Position numbers and translations under genes: made by a program. A model generated the notes under the pieces. That model made no database searches and had not been told where the DNA came from. It saw only the letters and a program-made list of their open reading frames with translations. From NCBI RefSeq assembly GCF_000203795.2, contig NW_006281100.1:1571099-1635098 (forward strand): a stretch of 64,000 nt of DNA, read 5' to 3'. The DNA is from Batrachochytrium dendrobatidis JAM81 (taxonomy: Eukaryota; Chytridiomycota; Chytridiomycetes; Rhizophydiales). Positions 34,801-46,839 of the stretch are shown here, one piece after another. Each line of letters opens with the position of its first letter. Position 1 is the stretch's first letter.

Positions 34801-37800
34801 TCAAAAGGTTTGGCTGCTATGACCACCACGACGCACACGAGAGATACGCCATTCATCCTTGACTTGGTACCTATTATAAAGAGGCTCAATTTTTTCTTGA
34901 CGTTTACGTTTAGATATTTTAGTAGAATCTGCCTAGCATAGCAATAAAAAATTGGCATACATGTATCAGAAGCATCAAGGTTAGCATGTGCATGATCAGA
35001 CTTTAAAACAATGATATCCTGATCCAAGTGAAACATGGCTGCCAAAAAAAGCATAAACATACCACTTTGAAAAAGGTTGGAGCTACTTCAACAAGCCATT
35101 TCGGTTCAATTGCAAGTACCTCACGCATATACTCTTTGGTAGTCATGACCAACTCATGATAAATCAGCCATTCAGGCTGCTTATTAAATAATGCAGAGCT
35201 TGGATGAACATGTACAGGGGTGCCTTCGACAAGAGTTTTATATCCTTCTTGTGGATCTTTCTTGGCTGCATTGCGGAAATACCCTCCGCAAAGTGCTCGT
35301 CGCACTTGGTTATAGTTGCGGCCACAAGACACAATGTCTTGACGATATCGATCCATAATGCCAAGAAGTTGCTTTCGCACATCTTGAGCTCGTCGCATCG
35401 TACGCGCTTGAATATAGTTTTCGTGACACCACGCATTGGAAAACTTGGACGCCTTCCATGCATTATAAACTGTTAAAAGTGTCAAATGGTCTCCTTCTGG
35501 TTGGTGGAATTTCGCCTTTTTTTGATCAGCTTGAGCCTGCTTTTCTTTTGGTCGGTAAAATACATTTTGTGCTGTAAGCATCGCTACAATCGTCAATAAT
35601 TCCTCAGAGCAACCAAGATCGGTTGAAATAAGAAGCGTTTTGGCCATTGTGGGATCCATAGGAAATTGTGACATTTTACGACCAAGACGAGTAAGCAAGC
35701 CTTCATTGTCCAATGCACCCAACTGAAACAATAGCTCAAGAGCAGTCACGAGTGTTTGCACAGGAGGTGGATCCATAAAATCAAAACTAACCAAATCATT
35801 GATACCCATGGCTTTCAGCATAAGAACAATCATGGACAAATTCATACGCTGAATTTCTGGAACAGAATTTGGAAGCATCTCGTTTCGGTATGCAGCTTCG
35901 GTATAGAGTCGATAGCACCTGTCCAATTTCATTCATCATTTTGAATTGTATTTCAAATAATTAGTCTGTCCGTGTATAAATACATGACCATAATAAACGA
36001 CAATGCAGATACATTAAAAAACTATCTACAAAAGGAATACACTGATATGTAAATGACATACTTTCCGGGTCCTGTTCGACCAGCACGTCCAGATCGCTGA
36101 CGAGCCTGTGCTTGGGAAATAGGGACAACAACAAGTGCGTCCATACCAAGCTTGGGATCATATGTGCTATGTTTAACAAAGCCGGGATCAATCACATAGT
36201 AGATACCATCAATTGTAATGGATGTTTCTGCAATATTAGTGGCAAGAACCACTTTTCGAGCACCTGGTGGAGCTGGATCAAAAATTTTGGATTGCATTTC
36301 AGACGGGAGTGCAGAATACACTGGAAGAATAATCAGCTCAGGCACCATGGGTCCAAGAGCCTTCATACGCTCATATAGAATCTCGGCAGACGTGTCAATT
36401 TCCTCTTGACCAGTGAGAAACAGCAAAATATCTCCAGCAGGCTCAGACAGATGAATCTGCATCACCGTAATCAATGAGCTATCAAGATAATCAGATTCGG
36501 GCTCTTTTGCGTAGAGAATCTCAACTGGATAGGTTCTACCGGGAATTGTCAAAATAGGACAATTGAAGAAAAAGCTAGAAAACCGCTCAGCATCCAGTGT
36601 GGCCGATGTGATGATCAATTTGAAATCCGGACGCTTTTTAACCGTTTTTTTAAGCAGTCCAAATAGAATATCTGTAGCAACGGTACGTTCATGAGCCTCA
36701 TCGAGAAGCAAAACTTGGTATTTCGAAAGCATATCGTCTACCAAACACTCTCGGAGAAGCATACCATCTGTCATGTATTTAATTTTTGTTTCTGGAGATG
36801 TACAATCTTCAAAACGAATAGTATACCCAACGTCCTGACCAAGACGGCAACCTACTTCTTCAGCGACACGTTTAGCAACTGACATTGCAGCTACTCGACG
36901 TGGTTGGGTACACCCAATCATCCCCTTACTGGCAAATCCCTCTTCTGCAAGATACTGTGTCATTTGCGTAGTCTAGAATGTCCGTCAAATTGCAAAATAT
37001 AAGTACTTTGAATAGGTTCAAATAGTAGCACCAAAACACACCCCATAATCAAATAGCCATCGATTCAAGATTAGCTACATACCTTTCCAGAACCAGTGTC
37101 ACCCACTACAATCAGCAACTGATTTTCGTCAACAGCCTTGACAATAGTATCCCTTAGTTTAAAAATGGGAAGTGACTCGCGCTGGCCTTTCATTGTCAAG
37201 CTGGTGATTTTTCCAAATGTAGTAGCGTTGTTTATGATTGATTTTTTCCATTCTGGGATATCTGTTGCTAGACGACCAAATCCTTTCAAATCCTGCGCAA
37301 ACATCTTGTCATCTGCGTTGGGAAGAGGATCCAACCAAGGCTGATTGAGATCACGAGGAACAGCATCATAATCAGCTGCAGCTTGTTGCTGACGAATTTC
37401 ACGACGCTCCTTGGCAAGCGAAGCACCTGCAAGAGCAGCACGATTGAGAGTACCGTCAGGGTTTTTGACAATCTTTATGGGACTGAGCTGCAAGCTCTGT
37501 TTGGTCTGACCTGCCAAAAATGCTGGTTCATCCTCGCGTATTTCAATATCAAGCTCTTCTTCAGCTTCTTCATAGTTTAACAAGCCATGCTCTTCATCCA
37601 AATTGGGATAGTCTTTAGGATCCAGCACGCCTGATGCAATAAGCTGTTTGATTTCCCATCGCTCTGGAGAAGAGATCCGTTTAACGGCTGTTTTTTGAGT
37701 ATCCATGTTTTCAATGACTCGCACCTGCTGCATTCCTGGAAGAGGCTGGTCAGGATTACGATTTGCCTCGGCTTCAAGTTCTGCAGGTGTTTTGATACGA

Positions 37801-38810
37801 AGGTGCGGCGTAAGATCTTCTCCAGTTGCCTGATCAACATCTTTCATGGAAAGACTTAGACGATTTCCAAGCACAGACATGACCTTGACTTTAACATTTT
37901 GATTTCGAGAAACAACTTCGTTTGGATGGTTAATGCGCATTCCTCCTTCCTTTAACGAGCCAATATGCACCATTCCTTCGGCTCGTCCTCGAACACCTTC
38001 AAGTGTGACAAATGCACCAAAGTCCTTCATTCCACTGATTCTGCCATTGTATATCTTGTATAACACAGGAGCGTCGTCCAATGATTTCCGCGTAGACGTA
38101 CTTTTTCCGTCACGACCATGACTGTCTCTATTATAGCCTTGACCACTGGTACGCTCATATGAGCCATTTCTTGCTCTTCCACGATCGCGCTCATCAGGAC
38201 TTTGACTATCATTGCGACTCCGTTTGACATGACTGAGATCTGGTTTATCGGACTGCCTTGTTCTTGCACCTTCTAGTTCAGCCATGATATCATTTGCAAC
38301 CCGAACATCGTCTTCACTAAACAACTTTTTAACCTGTTCTTCATCATTTCTAAGAGCCAGACCAGGAAACTTTGCCTGGCGAAGTGCTTTTGAATTCTCC
38401 TGATCCAGCTCCCACTGAGATTTAGGAAGTGCAGTTCCAGAGCCATCTATGTGTGCAGTTGAAGCATGTGGATCAGCACTCCCACCCATTCCAGCTGTAG
38501 CAGACTCGGCAGCCTGTTTTGAGCTAGACTTCAACTTTTTTTTCTTGCCCTTTTTGGATAGTCTTTCTGCCATGGATGCAGGAAGAAGAGTACGGATAAG
38601 CCTGTCCAAGTTTGCAATAAAAGACTCTGGAAACTCTGCACCCACATCATCCAAACACTGTTTAAAGACAGTAGGATTTCCACTCGACTGTGAATGCAAA
38701 CTGATGACAAACTCTGCAAGCACTTTATCCTCGATGCCAGTGTGATTAAGTAACTCATTGGTGATCTTGGAGACCAAGGAAAGATACTCTAATTTCTCAA
38801 GATCTGCCAT
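34801..38810 (-). CDS. PRP22: DEAH-box splicing helicase PRP22/DHX8
   Basis: Minus-strand exons 38810..37083, 36972..36062, 35918..35063 and 34932..34801 give 1208 aa, the expected size. It releases spliced mRNA from the spliceosome and proofreads exon ligation. Domains in order: N-terminal helical region (1-75), basic/Ser-rich linker, S1 RNA-binding domain (about 251-326, [13 protein letters not shown]), then the helicase core with Walker A GDTGSGKT (570-577, split by intron 1), DEAH (667-670), SAT, and [13 protein letters not shown]. The helicase-associated and OB-fold regions follow, with the typical end [15 protein letters not shown]. Convergent with RRP7, 132 bp apart. Confidence 0.96.
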
Positions 38811-38982
38811 GTGTATTCAACAACTTGCAATAACGAATGGTTTCCACAATAATATGGATGAATGCAGTTGAATTGAATGGTTGAAATTTTGTGTTTTCCA
38901 CTTGTTTTCCGCCTTGAATTCCAACCAAGAATCAAATTTAAATTCCAACTAGTATCGCATTTAAATTCCAATTACGTCCATC

Positions 38983-41011
38983 ATGAGTTTAACAGAAACA
39001 AGATATTGCTTTCTAGTAGACTGGTTTGATAACCATGCACAGCTTACTCGGCAGTATGAGTTCTTTTTTTATCCTTTGGACTCGACCATTGAAATGGTAT
39101 GAATTCTCGACTATTCATTCAGATACTATATACATTCTATGTTGCATCTTATTGTTGTGTATTTGGTGTCTTGTAATATCCAACGCATACTCTTGTTATG
39201 TTATCAGCTTGCTCTTTATTGATACTTGTTTTGTTTATTCATTCTGTTTGTTTCCATTTATAGTATGATAGTAAACAACGACGTACATTTTTAAAAAGAA
39301 CAAAATACACCGTTCGTCTTCAAGACCTATTTATTGGTGCTGCCATCAACGTCCATTCTCGCCAATTGATCATTAGAGACTATGGTGACGAATACTCTCG
39401 CAGCCAATTGGTTAATCAGATGGAGAGGTATTTACACATGACTTGTCATTTATAAAAACATTACTTATAGTTTGGTTTTACAATTAAATACGATAATCTT
39501 ACTAAAAGTATAACTGATATTCATTCGGGTTCATTATCATTCAACTGGCTTAATTCGGACGCGCTGTCCGGAATTCGACATTGAATAACTTATTCATGGA
39601 CATAGTACACTGCTTCTGATCAAACCAGATGGATATGCCAATATAGGGAAAATCATAGACATGGCACTTCAAAATCAATTTTCTATTTGCCGCTCAAGAA
39701 TGCTTAAAATACCTCCATATTTGGCTCAAGAACTGTTGGGAAATGATACAGACATTGCCACTGCTGCAGATTCTTTTACTGGAGGTCTTTCTGTAGCTAT
39801 AGAGCTATTGAAACCAAATGCTGTTCAAGATATGATACAACTTTCAGGTAAAACTTGCATTGTTGTTATCGGTTGGTTAACCGGCTTGTATCCAAAATAT
39901 ATTCATGTCAATATCTTGCAAACTAAAATTATCACACATCTAAACCTGATCAACAAGGCCCTCCTATTGTGGCTGACGCCAAAAATAGCGACCCAAAATG
40001 TATCCGTGCTAGGTTTGGGTCGTTGGGACATAAAAACGCGGTTCATGTTCCAACAAACTCGACCGAGGCAAAACAGGTAGATGGTGCTTTAGAATTCTAG
40101 ATATCCAAGGTTCCAAAACAAAATGGTATAAAGGTTTAATCCATTTAAATGTAGCAATTGGATTTAATCTTTGGATCGGGTGCTCATAATTTTCCCAGAA
40201 CTGCAACCTTCAAAAATAGTACTCTTGCTATTATTCGTCCTCATGCAATTGTGCAAGGTAAATTCAATATAGTTTAATGACTCGTCTGTTTTTTTGCTTT
40301 TTCTAGTCTTGGTATGTTGATTTTATGCGACTATATTGACTAACCCCTTTTGTCTCTATTTAATATCATTAGGAAAAACTGGCAATATCATTTCCATGAT
40401 TCAAGATGCTGGATTTAATATTACAGATATGGAATTGTATCATCTTGATCGCTCCAATGCAGAGGATTTCTTGGAAGTATACAAGGGAGTGGTGCCAGAA
40501 TATCATGTGAGCACCTGAATTTGCTAACCTTTTAAACGGTGTCTATTTATAATGTATTTGCAATATTATAACCGTATATATTAATCTACTTTATTTGTAG
40601 CTGATGTTGAATCAACTGACTTCTGGACCTATAATTGCCATGTAAGTTGCTAGAATGATCATGTTTTGTATGTGCCATGAAAAATGATTTTTGTTGCATT
40701 GTGTAGGTTAGACTAACTGCTATTTAAATTTAGGGAAATTACTGGGGACGAAACCATTACTACAACATTTAGAGAGTTTGTTGGTCCTGTTGACCCAGAA
40801 TTGGCCAAACAAGTACGTCCCAACTCTCTACGTGCTAAATTTGGAATCGACAAAGTCTGCAATGCAGTTCATTGTACAGATCTGCCAGAAGATGGAACGC
40901 TTGAGGTGTGTTGGCAGTTTATTTGATTCACAATATATGTTTCTGGTAGTACACTAACTACTATATATGTATACCCAGTCTCAATTCTTTTTCCAAATTA
41001 TGCAATCGTGA
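38983..41011 (+). CDS. NME7: NME7: DM10 domain plus two nucleoside diphosphate kinase domains
   Basis: Nine exons: 38983..39096, 39264..39427, 39606..39847, 39958..40076, 40155..40257, 40373..40506, 40601..40641, 40734..40905 and 40979..41011; 373 aa (human 376). In other eukaryotes NME7 is part of the gamma-tubulin ring complex and an inner-arm microtubule protein of motile cilia. The N-terminal DM10 domain is clear (FFYPLDSTIEM, RTFLKRTKY, INVHSRQLIIRDYGDE). NDK domain 1 has LLLIKPDGYANIGKI; NDK domain 2 has LAIIRPHAIVQGKTG, VYKGVVPEYH and the active-site-type NAVHCTDLPEDG. The gene implies a motile flagellated stage. A MITE begins 44 bp after the stop. Confidence 0.94.
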
Positions 41012-41054
41012 TCTAATAAATGCTGATGCGCTTTTTGAAAATACAAACGGTACA

Positions 41055-41531
41055 CATTGAAAATACGTCACTGAAATTACAAAGTTTAAATCAAAATCCC
41101 TAATTTCCAGTATATCGAAAAAAGAGTGCCAATCTACGACCGTATTCACATAAAATAAACCACTATTTCAGTGACTGCCACTATTTTGCTTTGGATGTAT
41201 AATGGTTAAATTATCGTTGTTTTTTCCTGCAATTGGTTTCAATATATTTATTCATTGCAATCTAGATGTTGAGCTTGACTGTTTTCCATCATACTCCACT
41301 TTTTATTTTAATCACACACATGCGTCCTAGTTTAAAACAATAAAGGCTGCATATCTAGTGAATGCAAGTTGTTTCCGTGACAATCACCGACACAAATGCA
41401 AGTAAATTAAAAAATTCAGAAAACAATGTTGTCCAATAAAGTATTGCGAATCATTACACAAAACTAGCAGTTTATTATGTACTTTGGCATCGTTATGGAG
41501 TGATGCATTTTACGTGAATACGGCAGTAAAT
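41055..41531 (-). mobile_element. MITE-like element copy 1
   Basis: A 477-bp block that is the reverse complement of 42831-43304, with about a dozen differences. Its right end (41504-41530) and an internal-left motif (41136-41160) are inverted copies of the terminal sequence CCGTATTCACGTAAAAT. The duplicated block continues about 80 bp beyond the left motif to 41055. It has no transposase. It fills the gap between the NME7 stop (41011) and the MPP6 stop (41539), so the MPP6 mRNA must end inside it. Confidence 0.85.
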
Positions 41532-41538
41532 AAAGTAT

Positions 41539-42690
41539 TTACTCCAACGGTTTGATAAACTGGCCAGCAGCAAATCGAGTGGCTTTACGGCCTCTCTCGT
41601 TTGACCAATCTACAGGCTTTTGTTTAGCGAGTTTACCTGTTGCATTTAAACCATCAGAAGAGCTCTTCGTTTCATTTGTCAAAATAGCCTTGTCTGCGTC
41701 GATATCGCCCCTTTCATCTCGTCTCCGTTTTACAGCAGTAGTTCTAGATTCATCTTTTTTATCACGATGAATTAGATTGCTATACCTGTTTGTCATCTCT
41801 TTGTCGGATATCAATTCTCTTCGTTCATTCTCTTCAGCCTTGTCCAGCCTTGATTCCTTTTCAATATCTAAAGAAAGTTTCTACATTTGCGCACGGTTTA
41901 CAATATAAGAAGCGATGTTCCAGAAATGAGACAGCTAATTCAAACAAGATGGTTGACGACACCAATCATGAAAAACAATGATCTACTCATAAAGACTGTC
42001 ATGTCTAATTTTCTGTAATAATCCATTACACCAACATTAAGAATCTGAAATAATGTACGTACTTCCAAGTTTTTGTTGAATGCATTAAACGACTTTCTGG
42101 CCATTACTGGGGCATCAATAAACATCATGTAGCTTGATAATTGCTCGTGCTGCACCTTACTGAGTGATTTCATAATGTGTTGGGTAGTTGCTATTTATAA
42201 ATGGATGACGGTAGATTCAATGTAAATTGGTACCTTTTGAAATCAAGACTATCGATTGTATCCAACATCCAGGCGGATTTCTGGTCCTGTATACGTTGTT
42301 CTTTCTCCAAATTCTCTCGTATCCGTGCTTGATTGGCTCTGTTCATAAACTATCGTATTTAAAATAATCATATTGGATAAGTTTCATAAATAAAAGCTAG
42401 GCAGGCTACTCCAAGCCTATTGTACTGTGCATGATAACCCCAATGCACATTTCCTGCTGTTGATTACCTTCATGTCCTTGATCCTTCCAGAAAGCTGAGT
42501 CGATAGTGTATATCAAGTAAATTGTCAGTGAAATAGGTAAATAGCATTCAAAATCATGATCAATACACTCAAACTGCTCATGATGTGGCAGGTGGATGAA
42601 TCCACAACCTAGACAAGGCTATTTAAAAAAACCAGTCAAGGAGCTTACTTCTTTTACATGAGCTGGCCTTCCCTGCTCATTTACTGACAT
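41539..42690 (-). CDS. MPP6: Exosome-associated MPP6 (MPHOSPH6 family)
   Basis: Minus-strand exons 42690..42649, 42494..42468, 42349..42234, 42159..42063 and 41880..41539 give 207 aa. Mpp6 tethers the helicase Mtr4 to the nuclear RNA exosome for rRNA and other RNA decay. Conserved landmarks fall in family order: LSGRIKDMKFMNR (residues 15-27, spliced from a 27-nt exon), SAWMLDTIDSLDFK, the MARKSFNAFN motif (family GRMSFxxFN), and ISDKEMTNRYSNLI. A Lys/Arg-rich tail ends the protein. Every intron junction keeps phase. The gene sits precisely between two inverted MITE copies: 8 bp from one at its 3' side and 140 bp from the other at its 5' side. Confidence 0.88.
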
Positions 42691-42830
42691 TTTAGTAATA
42701 ACACTGGAGTGATTGTTGATTTTGTAGTCGAGCTGTTTTGACATTTTTCAGACATAATCCAGGTCAAGTAAATATCACGTGTCGTTTTGAGATTATAAAC
42801 CAACCAATCCAATCGAGCTGTTTTCATTCT

Positions 42831-43304
42831 TACTGCCGTATTCACGTAAAATGCATCACCCAATAACGATGCCAAAGTACATAATAAACAGCTAGTTTTG
42901 TGTAATGATTCGCAATACTTTATTGGACAACATTGTTTTCTGAACTTTTTAATTTACTTGCATTTTTGTCGGTGATTGTCACGGAAACAACTTGCATTCA
43001 CTAGACATGCAGCCTTTATTGTTTTAAACTAGGACGCATGTGTGTGATTAAAATAAAAAGTGGAGTATGATGGAAAACAGTCAAGCTCAACATCTAGATT
43101 GCAGTGAATAAATATATTGAAACCAATTGTAGGAAAAAACAACGATAATTTAACCATTATACATCCAAAGCAAAATAGTGGCAGTCGCTGAAATAGTGGT
43201 TTATTTTATGTGAATACGGTCGTAGATTGGCACTCTTTTTTCGATATACTGGAAATTAGGGATTTTGATTTAAACTTTGTAATTTCAGTGACATATTTTC
43301 AATG
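42831..43304 (+). mobile_element. MITE-like element copy 2
   Basis: The inverted partner of copy 1. It starts TACTGCCGTATTCACGTAAAATGCATC; the second terminal motif is at 43199-43222 (reverse-complemented CGACCGTATTCACATAAAAT), and the shared block runs on to 43304. It contains no coding sequence apart from an open stretch at 43210 that is also found, inverted, in copy 1. It occupies the gap between the MPP6 start and the PNP oxidase stop at 43469. Confidence 0.85.
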
Positions 43305-43468
43305 GATTCAATGGTTGATATTGAAAATGTATGGGAAGCACCCTGTGAGTTTCAACATATTTAAGATTAGATTGTCGAGGATAGAGATATAAACCTGTTA
43401 AACCAATGACTAATAAAGTATATCTAAATAGAAAACAATCAAGAAAATAGACTGTATTAAGCATTTGG

Positions 43469-44158
43469 TCATGGAGCTAAACGACACATTGTCCAAGATC
43501 CATGGGCTGCAGGATCATTGATACGATCCAAGTTAATATCTCGAGAGTACTTGAGACGATCGTGCAATCGAGAGCGTCGTCCCTGCCAGAACTCGACCAC
43601 ATCAGGAACAAGTCGATATCCACCCCAGTGAGGAGGTCTTGGAGGATCAGCATCATCTTGGAATTGTTCAACAAATGACTGATGTAGTGCCTCTAATTCT
43701 GACCTTCCTTGGATCGTGGTGCTTTGAGGTGAAGCCCATGCGCCAATGCGACTGCCCAATGGACGGGATGCATAATACTGGTCGCTTTCAGCTGGGTCAA
43801 TGCGGACAATACGACCTTCAAATCGAGCAGATCTCTGACCCCACCAAAAAGTCATTGCTGCCCATGGATTCTTCTCCATTTCCTGGGCTTTGCGAGAATC
43901 ATAGTTGGTAAATATGGTCAGACCTCGAGCGTCAAGACCTTTAAGTAGAACCATACGACACGAAGGACGACCAGTCTCTGCAGATGCAGTAGCCAGAGCG
44001 ACTGCATTGGGTTCAGCATCAGCAGGTAATTGTGTTTTTGCTTGGATAAGCCAGGCATTCAATAGCTCAAATGGGTCTTTTGGTGCTGCATCTTCAACTA
44101 GAACATCCTGTTCATAGGATATGCGCATACTTGCCAACGATCCTGAATCCAGATCCAT
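43469..44158 (-). CDS. PDX3: Pyridoxamine/pyridoxine 5'-phosphate oxidase
   Basis: Single exon, 229 aa. This FMN enzyme oxidises PNP or PMP to pyridoxal 5'-phosphate, the last step of vitamin B6 synthesis and salvage. Typical blocks: EPNAVALATAS, PSCRMVLLKG, TIFTNYDSRKAQEM, NPWAAMTFWW, ARFEGRIVRIDPAESDQYYASRP, SRIGAWAS and the dimer-site end WQGRRSRLHDR with the terminal RLAP. The start is the first true ATG (44158, MDLDSGS). The left end of a MITE lies about 54 bp upstream of this start, so its promoter is largely repeat sequence. Confidence 0.94.
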   Translation of the reverse strand: MDLDSGSLASMRISYEQDVLVEDAAPKDPFELLNAWLIQAKTQLPADAEPNAVALATASAETGRPSCRMVLLKGLDARGLTIFTNYDSRKAQEMEKNPWAAMTFWWGQRSARFEGRIVRIDPAESDQYYASRPLGSRIGAWASPQSTTIQGRSELEALHQSFVEQFQDDADPPRPPHWGGYRLVPDVVEFWQGRRSRLHDRLKYSRDINLDRINDPAAHGSWTMCRLAP

Positions 44159-44211
44159 GTTGATGCTGCTGTAGATTGATACAATATTCAAATATGAATA
44201 TCAACTGTTAT

Positions 44212-44622
44212 TGCAGTTGTATTCATGTAAAACAAACCACTTGATTCACTGCCTTTTTTGCTCGGGAATAAACAATGGCTAGATATTCGTTGTGCTTCCT
44301 ATTGGAGATTGACTGCAATCAACATACTGTCCATCATATAATAAACTATAGTTTTGAATCAAGATTATTCTATTTGGATCGTCATTGTACAACTACAGGA
44401 TTCATTACAATCTAGATATTGGGACTATTGCTAATAAACTCATTTTGTATTTTAAAGACTCGAATACGCACTAGTTTAAAAACAATTCCAGGAATGCAAC
44501 TCTACATGCCAATCATCAGGAGAAAGATGGATAGATTTGATATGAATTGATCAATCAATTCATGATACTTTTACTATGCACTAAACTCTTGATGTTTTAT
44601 TTTACATGAATATGGCAGTAAA
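44212..44622 (-). mobile_element. MITE-like element copy 3, in a divergent promoter
   Basis: About 410 bp bounded by diverged inverted ends: CAGTTGTATTCATGTAAAAC at the left and, reverse-complemented, ACTGCCATATTCATGTAAAAT at the right. Inner sequence resembles copies 1 and 2 only patchily (for example TTTTTTGCTCGGGAATAAAC near the left end), so it is older. It fills nearly all of the space between the PNP oxidase start (44158) and the divergent universal stress protein start (44703). Confidence 0.7.
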
Positions 44623-44702
44623 TGGAGTCAAGATCGGAGTTTCGATCAGCCAAGTTTCAGTTTCGAGTGATCCTGGTCTTACCCACGCGCCAAACTCATT
44701 CC

Positions 44703-45414
44703 ATGAATCAGGAAATCCTAATACATAGTCATTCTACCATCTGTGGCCATCGTACTATCCTTATTGCCACGGATTTCTCTTCGTCAAGTACATTTATAAT
44801 GGACTGGACTGCAGAAAATCTAATCAGAAATGGTGACAAAATCATTCTTCTGCATGTCATACAAGATATTGACACTGGTCCAGATATGGATGATGGTGGG
44901 TTGATACATTTGAAGATGTTTAGTTTCTGTGGTGTATGGATTGGGTTTTGATTAAACCTACCATTGTAAATTTACTTTAAATTGTAGATGCAGATATTAT
45001 TGAAATGGTCAATATTGCTTCAGATACCACTGCCATACAAGTAGCTACTCAAACGGTAATATACTCTGATTTTTTATTTTGAATTCAACTGATATCTGAC
45101 CTTGTTTGCTTTCAATATATCCAACCATGTAGTCAGTATCGTGCCTCGAGGAATCAATAGATGGATTTGATCGTATTTTTGCAGCCAACAAGATACTTGA
45201 TTACGATATTCAAAAGGTAATCTGTACTGGTGCGCCTGGACCAACAATCGTTGCCAAGGCAGCCGAAATTCATCCCAACATGGTTATTATGGGCACACAT
45301 GGTCGAACTGGGTTTTCTGAACTCATCATGGGAAGTGTTAGTTCATACGTCAACAAACATTGCAAACAGTGTCCAGTAGTAGTTGTGAAAAGCAATCATG
45401 CCAAGAGTGAATGA
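44703..45414 (+). CDS. Universal stress protein family (UspA-like)
   Basis: Exons 44703..44895, 44988..45055 and 45133..45414 give 180 aa, one Usp domain. Seen: the N-terminal strand RTILIATDFSSSS, KIILLHVIQ, and the nucleotide-binding signature GTHGRTGFSELIMGSVSSYV near residues 142-161, followed by the final strand CPVVVVKS. The G-x2-G-x9-G-S/T pattern predicts ATP binding. Cellular role is not defined by sequence. It is divergent from the PNP oxidase gene across a MITE copy. An in-frame frame extends upstream to 44622 but has no ATG and runs into the MITE. Confidence 0.9.
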
Positions 45415-45565
45415 ATGCTCATCATTATTTATCAGATTATCCTTTTTAACATTTGCAAGAATAAACAGACATATTCAACCCACAATTTCACAACCAAAAG
45501 CATGAATGTATAAATGATTGTGTAGGTTCAGTCAATATATTATAAATCTATCAAGTTAAAGATGA

Positions 45566-46637
45566 CTATATAGCAGATCTATAGAATCGCACAACAAATA
45601 GCCCTTCAAATCCTGCTTTTCGTTTTAATACAATTTCCGAATGTAGATTGTATATATCCAGCATATGCTGCATGATCTCTTCGGGACGATTCTCCTTGAT
45701 CAACACAAGATAGCACTGGCCTTGCTTTGAGAGCAGTTGCTGAGCAATTTAGCATATCAAATACATCATTTAATGAATACATTTAAATACGATCTTGAAC
45801 AAAAATAAACCCAACACGTCGACACTTACAGAAACAAGTGGAAGAAACTTGTCAATGACTTCGCGACCATCAATGCCACCAGCCCACGCAGCCTCGATTC
45901 CATGACTTCCTACCTCATCACTTGTTGTAACAACATAAGGTGGATTGAAGATAAGAACATCTATGTTGTGGCATATTCTTTGATGTAGCGAGGATGTGAA
46001 TGATGTAATGACTGCATCTATTTGAATCTGGTTGTTGGGTGATCATGACAAAATGGATAAGCTTTCTAGTATGAATTGGTTCACAATCTATAAAGGTACA
46101 ATCGATAAAGTACCTTGTTTGCCTGGCCAGTTTTCAAAGTAGTTTTGGCAGCAAAGTCGTTGATATCGGTACACAAGAATACTATTGCAACAAATCCATT
46201 CAGATTAGATTCAACTTGTTTTCAAGAATATAAATGTGAGAAAAATGCCATGGTCTGAATTCACACTAGCATACATGTATTTGAAGAACCAAGCAGTGCA
46301 CCAAGAAATGCAGTGACGCAACCAGATCCGCTCCTTATCAGATCATATATCAGTTGATGTCAGACAAGAGTTGCAATATCAACTAGATGAACAAGATTAG
46401 CCAAAACACACCCGATTTCTAATGCAATGGTTGGCTGAATGTCAAGTAAGATGTTTCTATCCTTTTCTAATGCATCTAGTAGTAGAAATGTGTCTTCTAA
46501 ATACTCACAAACCAAAATGGATGAGTTGGTATGTGGCAGCAGTTGTCACTCAAAGATTGTCACTTACCGGCTGGCTCATATACAGATTGGTATTGATCTC
46601 GAGAAATATGCGAAATATCGGGTGTAGGAACATTCAT
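45566..46637 (-). CDS. MTQ2: eRF1 methyltransferase catalytic subunit (MTQ2/N6AMT1)
   Basis: Minus-strand exons 46637..46568, 46496..46412, 46333..46275, 46181..46114, 46027..45830 and 45739..45566 give 217 aa, the family's size. It methylates the GGQ glutamine of release factor eRF1 (with Trm112), using S-adenosylmethionine. Motif order: SVYEPAEDTFLLLDAL, SAM site LEIGSGSGCVTAFLG, CTDIN, the catalytic NPPY (DVLIFNPPYVVTT), then EVGSHGIEAAWAGGIDGREVID, and the end strand KRKAGFEGLFVVRFY. Its product S-adenosylhomocysteine is the substrate of SAH1, also in this window. All six exons keep phase. Confidence 0.92.
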
Positions 46638-46839
46638 TCTATATAAACTATTGACTGACACTTGAAATAAAGGCACAGTATGAGTTTGAATTGCAGATGC
46701 CTCGAATGAATTAACAAAATAGAAAATATCGAGATTTCAACTTTCAATCCATCAACAGCCAGCAATTATTTGATTCGCACAGATCTTGAGTCTGCAGCAA
46801 CCTACTCAAGCCAGTCTACTCAACAACAACTACAGAGAA

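Noticed and set aside
40961..41149. Open frame starting MNTVVDWHSFF, also present at 43210 on the other strand
   Set aside because: The two are the same repeat sequence at the edge of MITE copies 1 and 2, diverging outside the shared block. Nothing suggests a protein.
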